Shown here piece by piece: positions 1-8,501 of a stretch of DNA of 64,000 nt (position 1 is its first letter; each line of letters begins with the position of its first letter). A program made the translations under genes and the position numbers. Where the stretch lies: positions 186,001 to 250,000 of the forward strand of contig DFZK01000015.1 of NCBI GenBank assembly GCA_002382085.1. The letters run 5' to 3'. Below the pieces are notes generated by a model, which did not search any database, had not been told where the DNA came from, and saw only the letters and a program-made list of their open reading frames with translations. This DNA is from Sulfurospirillum sp. UBA4058. GTDB lineage: Bacteria; Campylobacterota; Campylobacteria; Campylobacterales; Sulfurospirillaceae.

Positions 1-725
1 TGCCCGGATGCGCGCTTTCTTCGTACTCGCCTTCGCTGATTTATACGGTATTCGATTATTTGCGTTCGCGCTTGCCCGGCATCGGGATTATTCAGCAGTG
101 TTGCGGTACGCCTACGCGTATGATGGGCGATACGGAACAGTTTCAAACGTACCGATCGCGCTTGGAAGCCGACCTTGCCGAGATGGGAGCAACGACGGTC
201 GTTACGGCGTGCGAAAATTGCTATATGAGCATTAAAAACCATTCGCCGCATATCACGATCGTGTCGCTTTACTCGCTTTTAAACGAGATCGGCGTCCCAA
301 AAAACGCGATCGATCGTTACCGTTCTTACGATACGGTCGCTCTGCACGATCCTTGTCCCACGCGGTATGAACACGCTTTACACGAGGACGTGAGGGCGTT
401 GATGCATACGATCGGGCTTTCGTTTGAAGAGTTTAAATTTAACCGCGATAAAACGCAATGTTGCGGGAGCGGCGGTATGATGGAACTCAGTGCGCCGAAT
501 CTTGCCAAAGCGCAGATGCAAAGCAGGGCGGGGCAAACGAAATGCGAAAGCATCGTGAGCTATTGCCAAAGTTGTGCCGAGTCGATGAGCAAAGGCGGCA
601 AAAACGGGCTTCATTTGTTGGACTTCATTTTTATGCCGCATCGCCTCACGCGTCAAGCCAAACAAGGCGTTTTGAAAAAATGGTACAACCGTTACCGTTC
701 GCGTCGTATGATCGAACGCTTGTAA
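1..725 (+). CDS. Cysteine-rich CCG-domain (Fe-S) redox protein, 3' part
   Basis: The 5' end lies outside the window; reading from base 3 gives an open frame with no start. Two CCG (heterodisulfide-reductase-B/GlpC-type) modules are visible: PGCALSSYS followed by CCGTP, then CENCYMS, HDPCPTRYEH and CCGSGG. In this family these cysteines bind a non-cubane or [4Fe-4S] cluster and serve in thiol/disulfide or quinone-linked electron transfer. The C-terminus is basic and I see no membrane helix in the visible part. The next gene starts 23 bases downstream on the same strand, so it probably heads or belongs to the operon with the radical SAM fusion protein. Its electron partner and substrate cannot be read from the sequence. 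Confidence 0.8.
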   Translation, partial: PGCALSSYSPSLIYTVFDYLRSRLPGIGIIQQCCGTPTRMMGDTEQFQTYRSRLEADLAEMGATTVVTACENCYMSIKNHSPHITIVSLYSLLNEIGVPKNAIDRYRSYDTVALHDPCPTRYEHALHEDVRALMHTIGLSFEEFKFNRDKTQCCGSGGMMELSAPNLAKAQMQSRAGQTKCESIVSYCQSCAESMSKGGKNGLHLLDFIFMPHRLTRQAKQGVLKKWYNRYRSRRMIERL

Positions 726-748
726 GCACGGCATGAAAAGGATTTTTC

Positions 749-1405
749 GTGAAAAAAGCACTTCTTTTTTTAGCGTTCGGGCTTTTGATGTTTTTCTTTT
801 ATCGAAGCGGCGTTCTCTCGTTTGAACAAGTCGATGCGATCAAGGCATTCGTTTTAAGCTTCGGTATCTACGCACCGCTTATTTTCATTTTACTCTTTAC
901 GCTAGCACCGCTGATTTTTTTCCCCGACGGGATTTTAGCGTTGGCTGGCGGACTGATTTTCGGGTTTACGATAGGAAGCGTGTATATCATCGTCGGTGCG
1001 CTTTGCGGCGGGTCGTTGTCGTTTTTTTTGGCTCGTTGGTACGGTAAAAAGATGCATGAAAAGCTCTCGAACGAGAAGCTCTTGCATTTTCACCGTAGCG
1101 TCCAAAATCACGGTTTTACGATGATTTTATTGCTTCGGCTTGTCCCTTTGGTTCCGTTTAATATCATCAGCTATTCGGCGGGTTTTTCGACGATTCGCTA
1201 TCGCGATTTTTTCTTTGCGACGTTTTTGGGTATGATGCCCGGCGTATTCGTCTATGCCAATATCGGCGCGAAAACCTTGGCGTTCGGTACCGTAGATTTT
1301 TGGATCAGCATCGCGTTGATGGTGCTTTTAGTCATTGTCTCGATGTTGCTGAAAGGGTATGTTCAAAAACGAGTCAAAAGGTATGAATCCCGTGAGTTAC
1401 ACTGA
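749..1405 (+). CDS. TVP38/TMEM64 (DedA-superfamily) membrane protein
   Basis: A 218-residue integral membrane protein with GTG start after AAAAGGATT. It shows the TVP38/VTT pattern: a hydrophobic N-terminus, FPDGILALAGGLIFG (a re-entrant-loop GG/FG motif), a glycine-rich GALCGGSLSFFLAR helix and RLVPLVPFNIISYSAG. Members act in the inner membrane, in lipid or small-solute movement; no substrate can be assigned. It sits between the CCG redox protein and the radical SAM fusion, with only 19 bases to the latter's preferred start, so co-transcription is likely. TVP38 proteins sometimes occur in metal or metalloid loci, which would fit the ArsM-like domain downstream, but that is inference. Confidence 0.85.
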   Translation: MKKALLFLAFGLLMFFFYRSGVLSFEQVDAIKAFVLSFGIYAPLIFILLFTLAPLIFFPDGILALAGGLIFGFTIGSVYIIVGALCGGSLSFFLARWYGKKMHEKLSNEKLLHFHRSVQNHGFTMILLLRLVPLVPFNIISYSAGFSTIRYRDFFFATFLGMMPGVFVYANIGAKTLAFGTVDFWISIALMVLLVIVSMLLKGYVQKRVKRYESRELH

Positions 1406-1424
1406 AACGATCCGTGAAGAGAAG

Positions 1425-4406
1425 ATGAACGATTTTAACGCTTCATGGCAGAGAATAGTCTATAAAAACCGTGCGATTTACGTCTACGAGCACGGTGCCG
1501 ATTGGTTTATCCCCAATGCGCAAGCCGATGCGTTACTGCAACAAGGCGATGCGCATTTTCAAAAACGTATTGCCGTGCCTAACCCGCGCGTTTATCGCCC
1601 TCGTCGTGAAACGAAAACTCCCGCTTTAGCGGAATTTTGGATTCATCTGACCAACCGATGCAATCTTACATGTAAGCATTGTTTGTTTAGTTCTTCTCCC
1701 CAAGAAAAGGATAGGTTAGCGTTTGAAACGATTCAACGGCATCTACAAGAGGCGTATGCGCTCGGGTGTCGTTTGTTTATCGTGACCGGCGGCGAACCTT
1801 TGGTACATTCGCACTTTTTAGAGTTAATCGAGACGATTTTGGGATACGAGGCGACGAACGTCGTCGTTCTCACCAACGGCGTTTTAGTGCAAAAGGTCTT
1901 TTCGGCCGCTTCGTGCGATCCCCGACGTCTTTCGTTTCAGATCAGCGTAGACGGTTTGGAAGCCGAACACGATGCGCTTCGGGGCAAGGGAGTCTTTGCC
2001 AAAGTTTTACGTAACGCGGCATGGCTTCGAGAAAACGGTTATACGTTTTCGTTCTCTTTTTGCGTCCATCCCCAAAACCTTCATACGCTTTTAGGCTTAA
2101 TCGATGCGACGAAAAATGCGGGAGCGACGCATCTACATTTGTTATGGTATTTTGTGCGCGGACGCGGGAGCGACGCTCGTATCGTGCCGACGGATAGGCT
2201 GCTTGAAGCGTTGTTGAAAGCCGACATGTATGCGCGTGAACACGGCGTAATTATCGATAATTTTGAAGCGTTAAAAACCCAAATTTTCGCACCCAAAGGT
2301 ACGGTTCACGATGGGTCGAGTTCCGGACGTAGTTCGCTTGCCCTAGGCTACGACGGACTCTTTTATCCGAGCGCGGCAACCGTGGCGGAATGCGAATTGG
2401 TAATGAGGGGCGATACGATTGCCGAAGCTTTGAGAAGCGAGACGGCTGAGCGTATCGCACAAAGTTCCGTCGTCGATTTGAAAACGCCGCTTCGCTTTTT
2501 ACTGGGAGGCGGCGATTTGGACCATAGTTTCAATCATGCGAAAACCTTGATGGGCGATGATCCTTACGAGCCTTTGATGCGTGCTTTGGCGATGGAGATG
2601 ATGCTTGCGGAGGCGGCTTCGTACGAAGCAAAAAACGCCGGTTTGTGTTTGGAAATGGGCGATATTTTGTACACGTGCGGTGCGCACGAAGGGGTGGCGC
2701 ACACGCATGCAAATTGTATGATCGCCACCGGTGAGAGCGAATCGCTTCGTATCGTCAAGGCGTTTTACCATGATGCGGCGTTGGAAGATAAAGAAGATAT
2801 TTTAAATCCCGTATGCTACGAAGAGGCGTTACTCTCCCATATCCCCGAGGCATTACGTTTTCGCGGGTACGGTTGCGGCAGTCCGATTCTCGAAGCCGAT
2901 TTGAAAGCGGGTGAGACGATGCTCGATCTAGGCTCGGGCAGAGGCATCGAGTGTTTTATCGCTTCCAAACTCGTGGGCAAAAACGGACGCGTCATCGGAG
3001 TCGATATGCTGCCTTCGATGTTGCGTATCGCCCAAGAGGGTGCAAAAGCGGTCGCACAAAACCTCGGATACGACAATGTGTCGTTTTATCAAGGCTATTT
3101 GGAGGCTTTGCCCTTAGAAAACGCCGCTATCGACGTCGTGACCTCCAACTGCGTGCTCAATCTCTCCACGCACAAACGCAAGCTTTTTGCGCAAATCTTT
3201 CGCGTTTTAAAAGAGGGCGGGAGGCTCGTCGTTTCGGATGTCGTGTGCGATGAAGAACCGAGTGCGGGTATCAAAAACGATGCAAAACTCGGCGGCGAAT
3301 GCATCGCGGGTGCTTTGAGCCAAACGCATTTACTAGGCTTACTTGCAGAAAGCGGTTTTACGGACATTCGTTTGTTAAAACGCTTTTTTTACCGCGAAGT
3401 GCAAGGGCATACGTTTTATTCGTTAACGTTTGAAGCGATCAAGCCTTTACGCGAAACGTACGTCGACGTGATGTACAAAGGCGTAGGGCAAAGTGTGACG
3501 CTTGAAGAGGGTTTGACGCTTTACAAAGGCGTGAAAACACGCATTCGCCAAAGTACGGCAAGGTCTTTGGAGAGCGTTTTGTTTCTATTCGACGCCGAAG
3601 GGACGATCGTCAATCAAGAAGGCGGTGCATGCAATTGTGCGCTTCCTCCCGAAAAAAAGGCGGAAACCAAAGCAGATTTGCGAAGCCTTGCGATGGAGAG
3701 TTTCGGGCTTGGCGCGTCCAAAGCCGTGCATGATTGTATGGTGTGTAAAGCACCTTTACGCTACGAAACGGCGACGCGAGAGGCGGTATGTCATTATTGC
3801 CGCGGCGTGCATCACACGAGCGTGACATGTGAAAACGGTCACTACGTGTGCGACGCGTGCCATGCCAAAGATGCGCTTGCCGTGATCGAACATCTTTGCT
3901 CAAGCTCCAAAGAGCGCGATATGCTCACGCTTTTCAAACAGATCAGAGCGCATCCGAGCATTCCGAAACACGGTCCCGAACACCATGCGATGGTGCCTGC
4001 CATCATCGTGACCGCTTATCGCAATAGCGGCGGAGATCTTCCCGAAAACGCGCTCAAAACGGCTCTTTCGAGAGGTTCTAGCGTGATCGGAGGCGCGTGT
4101 GGATTTTTGGGAATGTGCGGTGCGGCGGCAGGTGTAGGAATCGGTTTTGCGATTTTGCTCGAAGCTTCGCCCGTGGCGAAGACGGCACGCTCTCAAGCGC
4201 AAAAAGTGACGCATGCGGTTTTGGGCAAAATCGCCGAATACGAAGCGGCGCGATGCTGTCACCGCGAAGTCTGGACGGCACTCTCGATCGCCGCTTCTTT
4301 GTCCGAAACATTTTTACATGTAAAGCTTTCGGCGGACGTGGAAATCCAATGCGATCAAAAGAGGTTTAATGCCTATTGCTACGGTAAAAAGTGCCCGATT
4401 TTTTGA
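1425..4406 (+). CDS. Radical SAM / ArsM-like methyltransferase / DUF5714-like fusion protein
   Basis: A 993-residue three-part protein. Residues ~1-70 form a small N-terminal domain. A radical SAM core follows with CNLTCKHC (C79, C83, C86), a VTGGEP motif and SVDG. Around residues 440-700 lies a Rossmann methyltransferase (LDLGSGRGI near 500) resembling arsenite methyltransferase ArsM. It keeps three cysteines in ArsM-like contexts: GYGCGSP (C484), SNCVLNLS (C576) and GECIAGAL (C626). The C-terminal ~240 residues are cysteine-rich: CMVC (771/774), CHYC (789/792), C802, C809, C812, HGPEHH (849-854), GGACGFLGMCG and RCC. This resembles DUF5714. I chose ATG 1425 because GAAGAGAAG precedes it and it lies just past the previous stop; ATG 1383 is also in frame. 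Radical SAM chemistry and SAM-dependent methyl transfer are inferred from motifs; the product is unknown. A modified metalloid or thiol metabolite is possible. Confidence 0.8.
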   Translation: MNDFNASWQRIVYKNRAIYVYEHGADWFIPNAQADALLQQGDAHFQKRIAVPNPRVYRPRRETKTPALAEFWIHLTNRCNLTCKHCLFSSSPQEKDRLAFETIQRHLQEAYALGCRLFIVTGGEPLVHSHFLELIETILGYEATNVVVLTNGVLVQKVFSAASCDPRRLSFQISVDGLEAEHDALRGKGVFAKVLRNAAWLRENGYTFSFSFCVHPQNLHTLLGLIDATKNAGATHLHLLWYFVRGRGSDARIVPTDRLLEALLKADMYAREHGVIIDNFEALKTQIFAPKGTVHDGSSSGRSSLALGYDGLFYPSAATVAECELVMRGDTIAEALRSETAERIAQSSVVDLKTPLRFLLGGGDLDHSFNHAKTLMGDDPYEPLMRALAMEMMLAEAASYEAKNAGLCLEMGDILYTCGAHEGVAHTHANCMIATGESESLRIVKAFYHDAALEDKEDILNPVCYEEALLSHIPEALRFRGYGCGSPILEADLKAGETMLDLGSGRGIECFIASKLVGKNGRVIGVDMLPSMLRIAQEGAKAVAQNLGYDNVSFYQGYLEALPLENAAIDVVTSNCVLNLSTHKRKLFAQIFRVLKEGGRLVVSDVVCDEEPSAGIKNDAKLGGECIAGALSQTHLLGLLAESGFTDIRLLKRFFYREVQGHTFYSLTFEAIKPLRETYVDVMYKGVGQSVTLEEGLTLYKGVKTRIRQSTARSLESVLFLFDAEGTIVNQEGGACNCALPPEKKAETKADLRSLAMESFGLGASKAVHDCMVCKAPLRYETATREAVCHYCRGVHHTSVTCENGHYVCDACHAKDALAVIEHLCSSSKERDMLTLFKQIRAHPSIPKHGPEHHAMVPAIIVTAYRNSGGDLPENALKTALSRGSSVIGGACGFLGMCGAAAGVGIGFAILLEASPVAKTARSQAQKVTHAVLGKIAEYEAARCCHREVWTALSIAASLSETFLHVKLSADVEIQCDQKRFNAYCYGKKCPIF

Positions 4407-4418
4407 GAAGGAGATAAA

Positions 4419-5318
4419 ATGCGTTGGATCTTTTTGATGGTGATAGCGGTCAATTTGGGATGGACGAAACCGTTGGTGATCGCCCTGCAAGATCGCGTCG
4501 TCGATGCGGTCGTGATCGTGGCGATCGAGAAGAAGTTCTTTGAAGCAGAAGGGATTGAAATCGCTCCCAAACGTTTTACGAGCGGACCTGCGACAAGCGA
4601 AGCGTTGATTTTCGGTGATGCGGATATCGCGACGATGGGCGATACCGCTGCGTTGATCGCGGTTGCGAAATATTGTCCCACGATTCAAATCCTCACCGCT
4701 TTAGGCGGCGGTGAAAAACGTCACGGCGTGGTTGTCCCTGTGGACGCTTCGGCAGGGTCGCTTCGAGACCTTACGGGTAAAAAGATTGCCGTGAAAAAAG
4801 GCACTTCGACGCACGGCGGCGTGATGCTCAAAGCCAAGGCGGAGGGGATCGCTTTGGACAAAGAGTTAATGGATTTGGAACCTTCGTTAATGGCATCGGC
4901 GTTAGCGTCCAAAGAGGTCGATGCGGTGATCGCGAGTGAGCCGACGCCTTCGGTTTTGGTCGAAAAAGGCATCGGAAAACGTATCGAAAGTTTGGACGGC
5001 GTGGGCAATACCTATCCTCTTTTATTGATGGTCAAAGCGTCGAGTTTTCAAGAGCATGCTTCTCAGATGAACGGCGTGTTGAAAGCACTCGAGAAAGCGG
5101 CGAAATTCATCAACGACTCGCCTGAAGAAAGCGCGCAGATCGTCTCAAAGTTTTCCAAGCTTTCGGTCGGTGCGACGAAAGAGGCGATGGCGTACCATTT
5201 TTACCGCATCGGTATCGATGCGACAACACAGGCAAGCTTGGTTAAAATGGCGGAGTTTTTACACGACGTTAAAAAACTAAGCACCGTCGTCGATGTGGGA
5301 CAATGTACGGCGCATTAA
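4419..5318 (+). CDS. ABC importer periplasmic substrate-binding protein (TauA/SsuA/NMT1-like)
   Basis: A 299-residue protein starting at ATG after a strong AAGGAGAT site, 12 bases after the fusion gene. A short hydrophobic N-terminus acts as a probable export signal. The core has the features of sulfonate/nitrate/pyrimidine-type binding proteins: an N-terminal VIVAIEKKFFEAEGIEI segment, SGPATSEAL, GDADIATMGD and GKKIAVKKGTSTHG. These families bind taurine, alkanesulfonates, nitrate, riboflavin or thiamine precursors, and the ligand cannot be told from sequence. I see no lipobox, so it is probably soluble in the periplasm. Its place right behind the radical SAM/methyltransferase gene suggests it imports a substrate or precursor for that enzyme. 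Confidence 0.85.
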   Translation: MRWIFLMVIAVNLGWTKPLVIALQDRVVDAVVIVAIEKKFFEAEGIEIAPKRFTSGPATSEALIFGDADIATMGDTAALIAVAKYCPTIQILTALGGGEKRHGVVVPVDASAGSLRDLTGKKIAVKKGTSTHGGVMLKAKAEGIALDKELMDLEPSLMASALASKEVDAVIASEPTPSVLVEKGIGKRIESLDGVGNTYPLLLMVKASSFQEHASQMNGVLKALEKAAKFINDSPEESAQIVSKFSKLSVGATKEAMAYHFYRIGIDATTQASLVKMAEFLHDVKKLSTVVDVGQCTAH

Positions 5319-5328
5319 AGGGAGTAGC

Positions 5329-6105
5329 GTGTTAAAATCGTTGGTTAAGATCGTGCTCGGGCTGAGCGTTTTGATGCTTTTTTGGTGGCTCTTTGCCCTT
5401 AGCGTCGAAGCGGTACGGCATATTCCTTTTCCGACGCCCGATGCGGTTTTGATGCGGCTTGTTTCGCTTTTAAGCGGCGAAAGCGTTTACGATACCTCGA
5501 TTTTTGCGCATTTTATCGTGAGTTTAAAACGGTGGTTGATCGCTTATAGTATCGCCGTTTTTTTCGGCATAACGCTTGGTGCGGTATGCGGTTTCTTTGA
5601 AAAAACGTATGCGATAGCTTTACATGTCGGCACCGTTTTGCAGATGATGCCGGGGCTTGCATGGATTCCTTTTGCGATGATTTTATTCGGCATCGGCGAG
5701 AGGGCGACGCTTTTTATGATCGCGATGAGTGCGTTTCCGCTCATTTTTATGCACACGGCTTTAGCCTTGCATTCCATTCCGGCGCAAACTTTTTCGATGG
5801 CAAAGATGATGAACCTCTCTTCCTTTCGACTTTTTTTTACGGTTATCATGCCTTTATGCGCTTTGCCGATTCTAACGGGACTTCGTTTGGGACTCGCCAT
5901 CGGTTGGCGCGTACTGATCGCGGCGGAAATGGTAGTAGGCAGTAGCGTAGGGCTTGGATACACCATCATTCAATCGCGTTGGTCGCTTGATTTTGAAGTC
6001 GCGTTTATCTCTATCGGGTTGATTTGTGCGGTGGGAATCGTTGCGGAAAAATGGGGGTTTAGGGTTTTGGAAACGATGATCTTGAAGCGAGTAGGCAATG
6101 GTTGA
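5329..6105 (+). CDS. ABC importer permease (TauC/SsuC-like)
   Basis: A 258-residue inner-membrane permease of the binding-protein-dependent family (about six helices). The EAA-type cytoplasmic loop appears as a segment near ALHSIPAQTFSMAKMMNLSSF, followed by PILTGLRLGLAIGWRVLIAAEMV, typical of the SsuC/TauC group. I place the start at GTG 5329, ten bases after the binding-protein stop, because AAAGGGAG precedes it at good spacing. An upstream in-frame ATG at 5293 would overlap the previous gene and put this site inside the coding region. It pairs with the ATPase whose start overlaps its 3' end by eight bases. Confidence 0.87.
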   Translation: MLKSLVKIVLGLSVLMLFWWLFALSVEAVRHIPFPTPDAVLMRLVSLLSGESVYDTSIFAHFIVSLKRWLIAYSIAVFFGITLGAVCGFFEKTYAIALHVGTVLQMMPGLAWIPFAMILFGIGERATLFMIAMSAFPLIFMHTALALHSIPAQTFSMAKMMNLSSFRLFFTVIMPLCALPILTGLRLGLAIGWRVLIAAEMVVGSSVGLGYTIIQSRWSLDFEVAFISIGLICAVGIVAEKWGFRVLETMILKRVGNG

Positions 6106-6850
6106 ACTCACGGCGGAAGGTTTAAGCAAAGCCTATTTTTTAGCGCATGAAAACCGTTGCGTCGTTGCCGTTCAAAAGATCGATCTGACGTTACATGTAG
6201 GCGAGTGCCTCTCTATCGTCGGTAAGAGCGGTTGCGGTAAATCGACCCTGCTTCGTCTTTTTGCGGGCTTTGAAACACCCAGTAGCGGTAGGGTGTCGCA
6301 TCGCGGCGAAGCCGTTATCGCACCGCATCACTCTCGTAGTTTTATTCCCCAAGATTCGGGGCTTTTCGGTTGGTTAAGTATCGAAGAAAACGTGATGTTG
6401 CCTTTGCATCGTACCGCGCTTTCCAAAAGCCAAAAGAGGGAAAAAGCCCAAGAATGTATGGAAAAAGCGGGTATCGCTTCGTTCGCGAAAGCGTATCCGA
6501 GGGAAGTCTCGGGCGGCATGAAGCAGCGAGCCGCCCTTGCGCGCGCTCTTGCGATGGAGTCCAAGCTCATTTTGATGGACGAACCGTTTTCCGCACTTGA
6601 CGAGGTTAGCAGAGAAGTGATGGACGAAGCGATGCAACGCTTCTTTAGCGAAAATCGCATCAGCGCGGTTTTGGTGACCCATTCGCTTCGTGAAGCACTT
6701 TTGTTGGGCGATCGTGTAGTATTGATGCACGGGCAACCGGGGCGAATCTTAGACGTCGTGACGCCGCAAACGCCCAAAGAACAACGCAACGCTTCCTTGG
6801 AAATCGAACAGCTTTACGAAACGATTTTGGCGCGTTTGAAGCAGGCTTAA
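6098..6850 (+). CDS. ABC importer ATPase (TauB/SsuB-like)
   Basis: A 250-residue ATPase with Walker A GKSGCGKST (42-50), signature VSGGMKQR (137-144), Walker B LILMDEP (157-163) and the switch histidine in LVTHS. It energises the preceding permease. The signature and D-loop (FSALD) match the nitrate/sulfonate/taurine importer branch. The start overlaps the permease gene by eight bases, so translation is coupled. It is the last gene of the operon; an inverted repeat spanning its stop codon can terminate transcription against the convergent hydrogenase genes. Confidence 0.9.
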   Translation: MVELTAEGLSKAYFLAHENRCVVAVQKIDLTLHVGECLSIVGKSGCGKSTLLRLFAGFETPSSGRVSHRGEAVIAPHHSRSFIPQDSGLFGWLSIEENVMLPLHRTALSKSQKREKAQECMEKAGIASFAKAYPREVSGGMKQRAALARALAMESKLILMDEPFSALDEVSREVMDEAMQRFFSENRISAVLVTHSLREALLLGDRVVLMHGQPGRILDVVTPQTPKEQRNASLEIEQLYETILARLKQA

Positions 6851-6871
6851 ACCCTTTTTTCGGGCTTAAGC
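6845..6871. terminator. Bidirectional terminator between convergent operons
   Basis: GCTTAAACCC and GGGCTTAAGC form a stem with one G-U pair around a TTTTTTC loop. It overlaps the stop codons of both the ABC ATPase gene and hycI, so one hairpin likely serves both strands. Confidence 0.6.
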
Positions 6872-7312
6872 TTCGAGCATCGCGTCGAGCTCTTGTAGTT
6901 TATCGAACGCCTTGACAACGGATGCTTGAGCATTTTGGCTCAAACCTTCGCTAAAATGCAAGACGTTTTCAAGTAAAACGCAGATACCTAAAAAAATGGT
7001 TTGAACGCAAATCTCCCGAAGGTAACTCATCAAAATAGGCGTGGGAAGATTATGCGTCGAATAGACGTAGGTACGTTCGTCGCTGAGGTCGATAAATTCG
7101 ATCTTATCCTCTTTAAATCCGCTCATCGCATCTACCACGACGATCACGTCGGGCTTAAATTCGCGCAAAGCGGCAAATTCGTTTTCGGGAGTATCGTAGC
7201 CGAAAAAAACCGTCCACGAGGGGAGGCGTTCTTCGACAAGCCTCCCGACCGCAATGGCGACGCCGTCGTCGCCTCTGAGTTCGTTTCCGATGCATAAAAG
7301 TGCTTTTTTCAC
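6866..7312 (-). CDS. hycI: Hydrogenase maturation endopeptidase (HycI/HyaD family)
   Basis: A 148-residue protease starting at GTG 7312 after AGGAAG. It opens with LLCIGNELRGDDGVA, the GN-x-L-x-x-DDG motif whose acidic residue helps bind the active-site nickel of the precursor. A second acidic site is in VVVDAMSG, and STHNLP supplies the later histidine. The family removes the C-terminal tail of the [NiFe] large subunit after metal insertion. That substrate, HyfG, is encoded in the same operon and still carries its tail. An open frame extends upstream into hycH, but the ribosome site and family alignment favour the GTG. It is the last gene of the hyf operon. Confidence 0.88.
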   Translation of the reverse strand: MKKALLCIGNELRGDDGVAIAVGRLVEERLPSWTVFFGYDTPENEFAALREFKPDVIVVVDAMSGFKEDKIEFIDLSDERTYVYSTHNLPTPILMSYLREICVQTIFLGICVLLENVLHFSEGLSQNAQASVVKAFDKLQELDAMLEA

Positions 7313-7320
7313 GTCGCTTC

Positions 7321-7680
7321 CTATGCTCTTGATGTTTGAAAATCTTTGCGCAACACCAAATAGCCCTCTTTTAAGTTTGCAAGAATCTCTTTTAACGGGC
7401 ATTCAAGCATTTGAGGAACCAATTGAGCGGCATGTTCGGGGAAAATTTCAATTTCAAAATACCGACTTAAGTTTCCGATTTTAAATTTGAGATACTCTCC
7501 GCCGTGTGCCACGATCTCGTCGAATTCGCATTCGGGTATTTCTAACACTTTCTCGCTAAAATCAATCGTTCCGACGCCGTGCCCGATACATGTCGAAAAA
7601 ATTTTGATCTGGTCGAGTTTGGCGTCGCCCGATTTTGCACCGTCGAGATGCCGTTGCATCAGTTTGTAGACTTCAACCAT
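7321..7680 (-). CDS. hycH: Formate hydrogenlyase maturation protein HycH-like
   Basis: A 119-residue soluble protein resembling HycH, an accessory factor needed for group-4 hydrogenase assembly whose biochemical role is poorly defined. Visible landmarks are GVGTIDFSEKVLEIPECEFDEI and HGGEYLKFKIG. The chosen ATG (7680) overlaps the hyfI stop as TAATG and is preceded by GGGGA; a second in-frame ATG lies 12 bases upstream. The position between the hydrogenase small subunit and the HycI protease supports a maturation role. Assignment rests on context as much as on sequence. Confidence 0.72.
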   Translation of the reverse strand: MVEVYKLMQRHLDGAKSGDAKLDQIKIFSTCIGHGVGTIDFSEKVLEIPECEFDEIVAHGGEYLKFKIGNLSRYFEIEIFPEHAAQLVPQMLECPLKEILANLKEGYLVLRKDFQTSRA

Positions 7681-8501
7681 TAGCGTCCCCACTTTACGCG
7701 ATGAAGGCTGATTTTATCTTCTTCTTGACACGGAACGTATTGGGTATAAATCTCGTTGTGCAAGATACCCAAACACTCCGCATAGCGTGGATCGTCTTCT
7801 TTTTTCATCGCTTCGGTAATGGCGGTTTTGGTCGCCTTGGTGTCTTTGATATTACCGCTTTTGACAAGGGCGGCAAGGTATTTATCGTACAGTTTACGTC
7901 CGAAAATATAGCTCATAAGGCGTTTTGAGTGTACCAACAAATCTCGCTCGAAAAGCGTATTACCCAAAACGGAGTCTTCTACCGCGGGAGGCATTTCGTT
8001 ATCGTGTTCAAAGCTGACTTTTTGAAGTCTTTGATCCATAACGCCAAGCGCCGTAGTCAGTCCGTAGATGATGCTCGCCGGATGCGGAGGGCAACCGGGA
8101 ATGTAAACGTCGACCGGAATGATCTTATCGATACCGCTAAGAACACTGTACGCATCGTAAAAAATACCTCCGGTCGAACCGCATGCCCCAAGTGCTACGA
8201 CGATTTTAGGATCGGGCGTCGCTTCGTAGGCACGAAGTAACGGATAGTACATTTGGCGCGTCACGGGACCCGTACAAAGTAAAATATCGGCATGACGAGG
8301 ATTTGCGACGAGTTTGAAACCGAAGCGTTCAGGGTCCCAAAGCGGTGTAATGGCGGCGAAAATTTCGATTTCACAGCCGTTGCAGCTTCCGCAGTCGATG
8401 CGATAAACGCTAAAACTACGTCCGATGTGTTTGAGCAATTCCAGTTTTTGCTCTAAGTCGTTGGCATCTTGAATATTTTGAGGAACTTCATACGTTTTCA
8501 T
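7680..8501 (-). CDS. hyfI: Hydrogenase-4 small subunit (HyfI/HycG, NuoB-like)
   Basis: A 273-residue protein holding the proximal [4Fe-4S] cluster of a group-4 [NiFe] hydrogenase. Ligands are visible in DCGSCNGCE, in VVALGACGSTGG and in IPGCPPHP, the same pattern as NuoB. It lacks the Tat signal and extra clusters of periplasmic uptake hydrogenases, so it works on the cytoplasmic face. The C-terminal ~90 residues beyond the NuoB core are charged and less conserved. Its start overlaps hyfH by four bases (ATGA). Confidence 0.92.
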   Translation of the reverse strand: MKTYEVPQNIQDANDLEQKLELLKHIGRSFSVYRIDCGSCNGCEIEIFAAITPLWDPERFGFKLVANPRHADILLCTGPVTRQMYYPLLRAYEATPDPKIVVALGACGSTGGIFYDAYSVLSGIDKIIPVDVYIPGCPPHPASIIYGLTTALGVMDQRLQKVSFEHDNEMPPAVEDSVLGNTLFERDLLVHSKRLMSYIFGRKLYDKYLAALVKSGNIKDTKATKTAITEAMKKEDDPRYAECLGILHNEIYTQYVPCQEEDKISLHRVKWGR

